Source of the DNA: Monoplex corrugatus
Taxonomy: Eukaryota; Mollusca; Gastropoda; Littorinimorpha; Ranellidae
NCBI GenBank assembly: GCA_030674185.1
Contig: CM060312.1
Location: 36,316,279 to 36,326,278 of the forward strand
Length of the DNA stretch: 10,000 bases
Reading direction: 5' to 3'
The notes under the pieces are model-generated. The model ran no database searches, was not told the origin of the DNA, and saw only the letters and a list, made by a program, of their open reading frames with translations. The translations under genes were made by a program, and so were the position numbers. Below are positions 6,483 through 10,000 of the stretch, in pieces; the first letter of the stretch is position 1; each line of letters starts with the position of its first letter.

Positions 6483-7152
6483 TGTACGGGTCATTGTAAC
6501 TCTCTACTTTTTGGCAGGCCTGTTTCTTTCGTTGCATGCCTTCAGTGTATTCAGAATTCTGTGGTCCGTCTTCCCATTGTAAAAAGTGACGTGATCACAT
6601 CATTCCTTTGCTTCACATTCTCCTCTGGTTGTTTGTTTCTAAACAAATTTCAGATAAAATCATTATATTGTGCTACAGCTGTATCAGCGGTACTGCTTTC
6701 ATCTTTGTGACTACCTCTAAATGTACACCTCTGCCCGACCTTTTTGATCTGCTTTTGATACTATTTGTTTGTAAACAAGTATTGTCAATGTCTCGATACG
6801 GATGTTCAACAGTCGGTCGACGCTCTTTTTTGTGTTGGTTCAAATAATCGGAAGAAGTCTCCTCTATCTATTCGACAATCACATACTCTGTTTTCGTTCA
6901 AGTCTAATTTGAAGACATACCATTTTGTCCAGCAGTGATTTCCCCCTCTGGGTGCTCTCCCTTTCGTCCCTCTCCCCTCCTGTACTCCCCCATCCGACCC
7001 CTCCTCCTTTGCATGCTTTGTACCCTGGAGTTTTTGGTCATTCTGAGTGAAAGCTCTGGTGAAAAATGAGAGTGCGTGCTTTCATCTGAATTGTTTTTTC
7101 AAGATTTTGCGCCTGATAACTGTTATTGTTGTTATCATTATCATTATCCTTA
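6483..7152 (+). pseudogene. 5'-truncated, frameshifted LINE: reverse transcriptase C-terminus, 3' UTR and (TTATCA)n tail
   Basis: Four collinear blocks in shifting frames match the usual end of CR1/L2/Jockey-type ORF2. CNSLLFGRPVSF...LQCIQNSVVRLP (from 6495) fits CNSLLxGLP...LQxIQNxxxRL. KIIILCYSCISGTA (6656-6697) fits the YxCxNGxA motif. YTSARPF (from 6724) fits YxPxRxL and is followed by an in-frame stop. PLSIRQSHTLFSFKSNLKTY, ending at TGA 6936-6938, fits the terminal LPxxIRxxxxLxxFKSxLKTxLF. A pyrimidine-rich 3' UTR follows, and the element ends in GTTATTGTTGTTATCATTATC-like repeats (7119-7152). It is the same family or a close relative of the minus-strand fragment at 2975-3310 (both share GTTTGTAAACAAGTATTGT), but unlike that copy it keeps its 3' end. 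Frameshifts and stops show it is inactive. Confidence 0.8.
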
Positions 7153-7344
7153 AATCATGTGGAATGAATTCCAGTCTTGGAGCCGAGCTTTAGGTGATTA
7201 TGTAAACGACCACTACTCTTGTACGTGCTCGGGTAGCTCGGGAAAATACACGTACTGAATAACCTGTTCATTTCTTTTTTTTATGTATTCGTATAAAATA
7301 GCCAATACCATGACGTGTATGATGACTCAAGGAAGTGTATGTTG

Positions 7345-7350
7345 AATAAA
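7345..7350 (+). terminator. AATAAA polyadenylation hexamer
   Basis: GTTGAATAAACTC is followed by TTTGTCTGATTGTCTG, a T/G-rich stretch as expected downstream of a cleavage site. It lies about 195 bp past the LINE tail. Such hexamers occur by chance in AT-rich DNA. Confidence 0.3.
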
Positions 7351-7483
7351 CTCTTTGTCTGATTGTCTGCTTGTAACTAAAGTATAACAGAGAGTGAAAC
7401 ACGATGCCGGTGTATGGAAGTGGAAATGATCATTAGCTATGCTCGTTTTAGCGTCACATTGCTTCCTGTTTTACATTACTATG

Positions 7484-7489
7484 AATAAA
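7484..7489 (+). terminator. AATAAA polyadenylation hexamer with GT-rich downstream element
   Basis: ATGAATAAAGCTGAC is followed about 40-60 nt later by GGTGTGTTGTGATGTTTGTG, a strong G/T-rich downstream element, with a CA at a plausible cleavage position in between. This is the better of the two candidate poly(A) sites, but no gene is visible upstream. Confidence 0.35.
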
Positions 7490-7786
7490 GCTGACTTGTT
7501 TTGTTAACTGTTCATATCAGGTGTCAACCTGGTGTGTTGTGATGTTTGTGCTGAATAGCTGGATAGAGTTAGGTCTTCGGATGTTACAGCTTTTTTTCCT
7601 TTTTAGCATGGTTTGACGATCAATGATCTGCTGTGAAAGAAACTGTCAATATCATATTTTTGCAGCGCCATGTCAATTGTCAATTCTGTGTCAGTTGGTT
7701 AAATTTGCATCTAATATCAGCTAAGATTCGTCTTTGACACAGTTTCTTAACAATCATATTCAAATAGATGTACATACACGTACCTC

Positions 7787-7802
7787 TGTGTGTGTGTGTG
7801 TG

Positions 7803-7861
<59 letters not shown>

Positions 7862-7904
7862 GTGAGAGAGAGAGAGAGAGAGAGAGGAGAGAGTGTGTGT
7901 GTGT
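7787..7904. repeat. compound (TG)n(AG)n(TG)n microsatellite
   Basis: An almost pure (TG)n run (7787-7863, one TTG interruption near 7801) passes into an (AG)n run to about 7892, interrupted once by AGGAGA, then (TG)n to 7904. Open frames over it are Cys/Val or His/Thr repeats with no biological meaning. Confidence 0.97.
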
Positions 7905-8172
7905 CTGCGTGCATACATGTAAGCGCACATGCATATGCATACAAGTGCGTATTAATGTCCCCGAACTGACATACCTTTAAGTGTACATGTGTTTAAGAAC
8001 GTGAAACTGATACAATGAAGATTTGCTTGTTCATGTTTAGAGACGAGCAAAACGGATGCCATCTTTATTGTAATTCTAATGGTGTACCTAACTTCACTTC
8101 AACCCGCAGCAGCTCGGTTCATGAGCTGATGCAGTTCTTCAATTGTGTGGGTATTCAGAGCTACATCCTCTT
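7905..8172. other. about 270 bases without a recognised feature
   Basis: Mixed sequence; the 12-bp palindrome ATGCATATGCAT lies at 7929-7940. No gene or RNA is recognised. Confidence 0.4.
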
Positions 8173-8364
8173 TTAATCCTTTGACTCCCGCACCCTATCC
8201 TCCAACTGCAGAAATTTAACCCTTTGATTCCCTCACCCTATCCACCGGCTTCCTGCAGGAACTGATGGATAGGGTGAGGGAATCAAAGGGATAAGTTTCT
8301 GCTTTGCTAGCATAGTCGGCAACACCGAACGCTGTTTGACAGGGTGCGGGATACAAAGGGTTAA
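8173..8364. mobile_element. piggyBac-like miniature inverted-repeat element (outer), TTAA to TTAA
   Basis: A TTAA at 8173-8176 and another at 8361-8364 flank a 184-bp element with imperfect terminal inverted repeats. The left end reads TCCTTTGACTCCCGCACCCT (8177-8196). The right end, read inward on the other strand from 8360, reads CCCTTTGTATCCCGCACCCT. About 19 of the first 23 positions match. The piggyBac superfamily is known to duplicate TTAA and to have ends starting CCC or CCY. There is no transposase, so it would be a non-autonomous MITE. It contains a second, related element at 8220-8290. The family call rests on the TTAA sites and end sequence only. Confidence 0.6.
8220..8290. mobile_element. 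nested 71-bp piggyBac-like miniature element with perfect 25-bp inverted ends
   Basis: The left arm 8220-8244 (CCCTTTGATTCCCTCACC...) and right arm 8266-8290 are perfect reverse complements over 25 bp. The 21-bp loop contains the palindrome TTCCTGCAGGAA (8250-8261). TTAA precedes the left arm (8216-8219) and ATAA, one change from TTAA, follows the right arm (8291-8294). The surrounding GCAGAAAT and GTTTCTGC are themselves inverted, so the foldback extends to 8208-8302 with two mismatches. The arms differ from the outer element's left end at 2 of 20 compared positions, so both belong to one family. A transcript would fold into a hairpin of small-RNA-precursor size. Confidence 0.65.
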
Positions 8365-8540
8365 ATAAGGAATGATTGAGGCACCTCATCATTTTGACTG
8401 CAGATTCCACATGGTCTCACATGAATGACGACACTCTCTTTTGACGATATGAAGACACATCTCAACAGAATAGTGAAGAAGATACCGAGTGGTGTGTGTG
8501 TGGGGGCCAGAACATACCTCTGCTTTACTTCAATCTTGTA

Positions 8541-8620
8541 GTTGTTGTTGTTGTTGTTGTTGTTGTTGAAAGTCCAGCCGACTGCGCAGAGCCATATCAG
8601 GGCTATAATCGGTTCAAAAC
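8541..8620 (-). mobile_element. 3' end of a SINE on the minus strand with (AAC)n tail
   Basis: On the plus strand (GTT)9 at 8541-8567 is followed by GAAAGTCCAGCCGACTGCGC. On the minus strand this reads as an element end, GCGCAGTCGGCTGGACTTTC, followed by an (AAC)n tail. The end resembles the GTGTCGACGTAAAACC end of the SINE at 4626-4870 and the general GGCTGGACGTTAAAC ends I recall for molluscan SINEs. No tRNA-like head is visible further along the minus strand, so only the 3' part can be supported. Confidence 0.5.
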
Positions 8621-9354
8621 ATACAAAACTTCAACAGGAAAAAAGACAAGAAAACCAAGTACACATATCAATGCATTCGTGCACATAATCTAAGGACATG
8701 CCCCTGGCATTGACCACTCCGTCCAATTTATCGCATAGGGGATTTAAAAAAACACACCTGAATACAAATATAAGCATACCTAACGACACCAAAACATATA
8801 TATGAAAACAGGCATAATTTACCTAAAATTGCTTCCGCATATCTCACCTCCTACACCCAAAAATGCACTCAAAACATGTACCCAGTTATCAATCCTAAGA
8901 AAAGATACGTAAGACGTTATCGAACACATACAGGTGAATGGACAAGCAAGGCAGAAAATGATAGGAAGAAATGACAGAAAGCAAAGGAGGAAGAAAGAAA
9001 CAAAGAGATTGACAGAAAAGAGGAAATTTGTAGCACAGAATTTCCAGAAGGTGGGGATACTATTTATACTGAAAGATCCCCAGCATCCCCACGGGGTGGG
9101 TGGGCTTCATCATCAATCTGCTCCCGTGGTCAAGAGGACCAGACGTTTGAACACAGAACATACTGCTGCCATATTACCTCTGTCCAGTGGAGTGACACGA
9201 GGTGTGTTCCACCGCAGCTTCACTGACCGCCAAGTCTATGACATAACCTGAAGGACTTGCAACAGACGGCCACGTTCGTCAACATGTAGACAGCCGAATG
9301 CAACAAGGAAAAAAGACTTCACTTTGTATTTGGTGTTTGTTTGTGATCTTACAT
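8621..9354. other. about 730 bases without a supportable gene
   Basis: A-rich sequence containing a 105-codon open frame (8934-9251, GTG start; first ATG is codon 9) whose product is Lys/Arg-rich at first (KQRRKKETKRLTEKRK) with no recognisable domain. The basic part comes from a purine-rich stretch, so it is probably not a gene. A minus-strand TATAAATA lies near 9059-9070. Nothing else stands out. Confidence 0.4.
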
Positions 9355-9460
9355 TTACGCTTGACAAAGGCCAGTTGGCCGAAAATTTGCTCCTGTCTTC
9401 GTTTGATGTAATAAATACGCGTTCTCATTCTATTTTCGTGTTTTTCTGGTTCCTGTTTGC
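9355..9460 (+). mobile_element. possible Penelope-like element 3' region
   Basis: GCTTGACAAAGGCCAGTTGGCCGAAAATTTG (9359-9389, in three parts: a TTGACAA box, a GGCC-AGTT-GGCC hairpin, then GAAAA) recalls the 'GACGAAGGCC..GGCCGAAAC' sequences found after Penelope-like element genes. AATAAA follows at 9410-9415 with a T/G-rich stretch downstream. No GIY-YIG or reverse-transcriptase sequence is visible upstream, so this is a resemblance of a short motif only. Confidence 0.25.
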
Positions 9461-9757
9461 TTGAACGCGGGCATTCGCACTTATTTGTTTTGGATTTCAC
9501 TGGAAATGTCGAAATCGTGGCCGGATGGACTATAAACAACACGAATTGATCTGAAGAAGGGGTGCTGACATAATTATGTTCACGTCATGTGAGTATAGGA
9601 AGCGTCTTCAATATTCCAAGTGCTTTTTAAGGCAAATTAGAAGTAATAATGCAAATCGACCACGCCCATTATCATATATCTGGGTAAGCCACCACTTTCT
9701 CCCTATCCAGTTGATATCATGGTCAGCCAAAGACATACAAGAAAGGGACTAATGACT
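9461..9757. other. about 300 bases without a recognised feature
   Basis: Mixed-composition sequence between the Penelope-like motif and the SINE. No gene, RNA or repeat recognised. Confidence 0.4.
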
Positions 9758-10000
9758 GCTTCCGTGGCGCAGTGGTTAGCGTGGCCTACTGTAAACTAGG
9801 CGGCATGATGTTGAATCTTTATCTGTCAGAAGCGGGTAGTTTCAGATCCCACCGTCTCCTGCCCCAGCATGGGTGTTCCATGAGCTAAGTGGGAAGTCGG
9901 ACCACACATTTGAATGTCATCCACTTCACGGATGTGTCCACTGAGGGTTGTTCAAATTCTATAACCAAATTAGTAAGTGTGTGTATCTCTCGGGCCTGGC
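9758..10000 (+). mobile_element. tRNA-Tyr-like SINE, running off the right edge
   Basis: A near-perfect RNA polymerase III A box TGGCGCAGTGG (9765-9775) sits in GCTTCCGTGGCGCAGTGG, followed by TTAGCG. CCTA (9785-9788) and TAGG (9797-9800) form an anticodon-like stem around CTGTAAAC, which carries GTA as in tRNA-Tyr. A degenerate B box GTTTCAGATCC lies at 9839-9849. The A-to-B distance is about 64 bp, longer than in a tRNA, because about 30 bp of extra sequence follows the anticodon-like stem. The element body continues past the window end, so its tail cannot be seen. A functional tRNA gene is excluded by the damaged B box and missing acceptor pairing. Confidence 0.65.

Larger units (their letters stand above)
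7153..7786 (+). other. gene-free stretch resembling a 3' UTR or 3' flank
   Basis: AT-leaning sequence with no long open frame, two AATAAA signals (described separately) and a TTTTTTTCC run near 7590. It could be the 3' UTR of an unseen upstream gene, but no coding exon in the window connects to it. Confidence 0.35.

Noticed and set aside
8934..9251. 105-codon plus-strand open frame with a basic N-terminal half
   Set aside because: It starts at GTG, has no recognisable domain, draws its Lys/Arg content from a purine-rich stretch, and has no splice or promoter context.

Overview
The window reads as intergenic or intronic DNA from a repeat-rich animal genome. The best guess is a gastropod mollusc, probably a caenogastropod. 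The reasons are several tRNA-derived SINE fragments, SINE ends with (AAC)n or (TCAA)n tails, decayed LINE reverse-transcriptase ends, very long (TG)n/(CA)n arrays, and dispersed modules that resemble, from memory and unverified, repeats common in gastropod genomes. No intact protein-coding gene can be supported. The longest open frames lie inside simple repeats and are composition artefacts.

Layout, left half. Positions 1-118 are an (AC)n microsatellite running into a purine-only tract. A good splice-acceptor context at 283-359 leads into a stop-free stretch, 360-768, that contains a 33-bp minisatellite (430-693); this is the only candidate host-gene exon. Positions 923-2340 are a G/T-only array whose right part is a 57-bp minisatellite of about 19 units. 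It passes into a degenerate pentamer-rich tract ending in (ACTGT)6 (2430-2830). A decayed LINE C-terminus lies on the minus strand at 2975-3310, followed by trinucleotide arrays (3331-3498). A composite SINE (tRNA-like head plus LINE-like tail) occupies 3785-3958. A diverged repeat follows, then a 300-bp (CA)n array bracketed by an 18-bp direct repeat (4135-4486), and a minus-strand tRNA-SINE (4626-4870).

Layout, right half. Two copies of one dispersed repeat (5262-5438 and 6222-6387) flank a (CG)10/(TG)n tract. A second LINE C-terminus of the same kind as the first, on the plus strand, lies at 6483-7152. After it come two AATAAA signals, a (TG)n(AG)n array (7787-7904), a pair of nested piggyBac-like miniature elements with TTAA sites (8173-8364), a minus-strand SINE tail (8541-8620), a weak Penelope-like 3' region (9355-9460), and a tRNA-Tyr-like SINE running off the right edge (from 9758).

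Nothing here forms an operon or pathway. The biology is mobile-element debris and tandem-repeat turnover. The most notable items are the nested piggyBac-like foldback, the indel-only divergence between the two dispersed-repeat copies (possibly an assembly-quality signal), the 57-bp G/T minisatellite, and the non-ATG candidate exon with a periodic Asn-rich frame.
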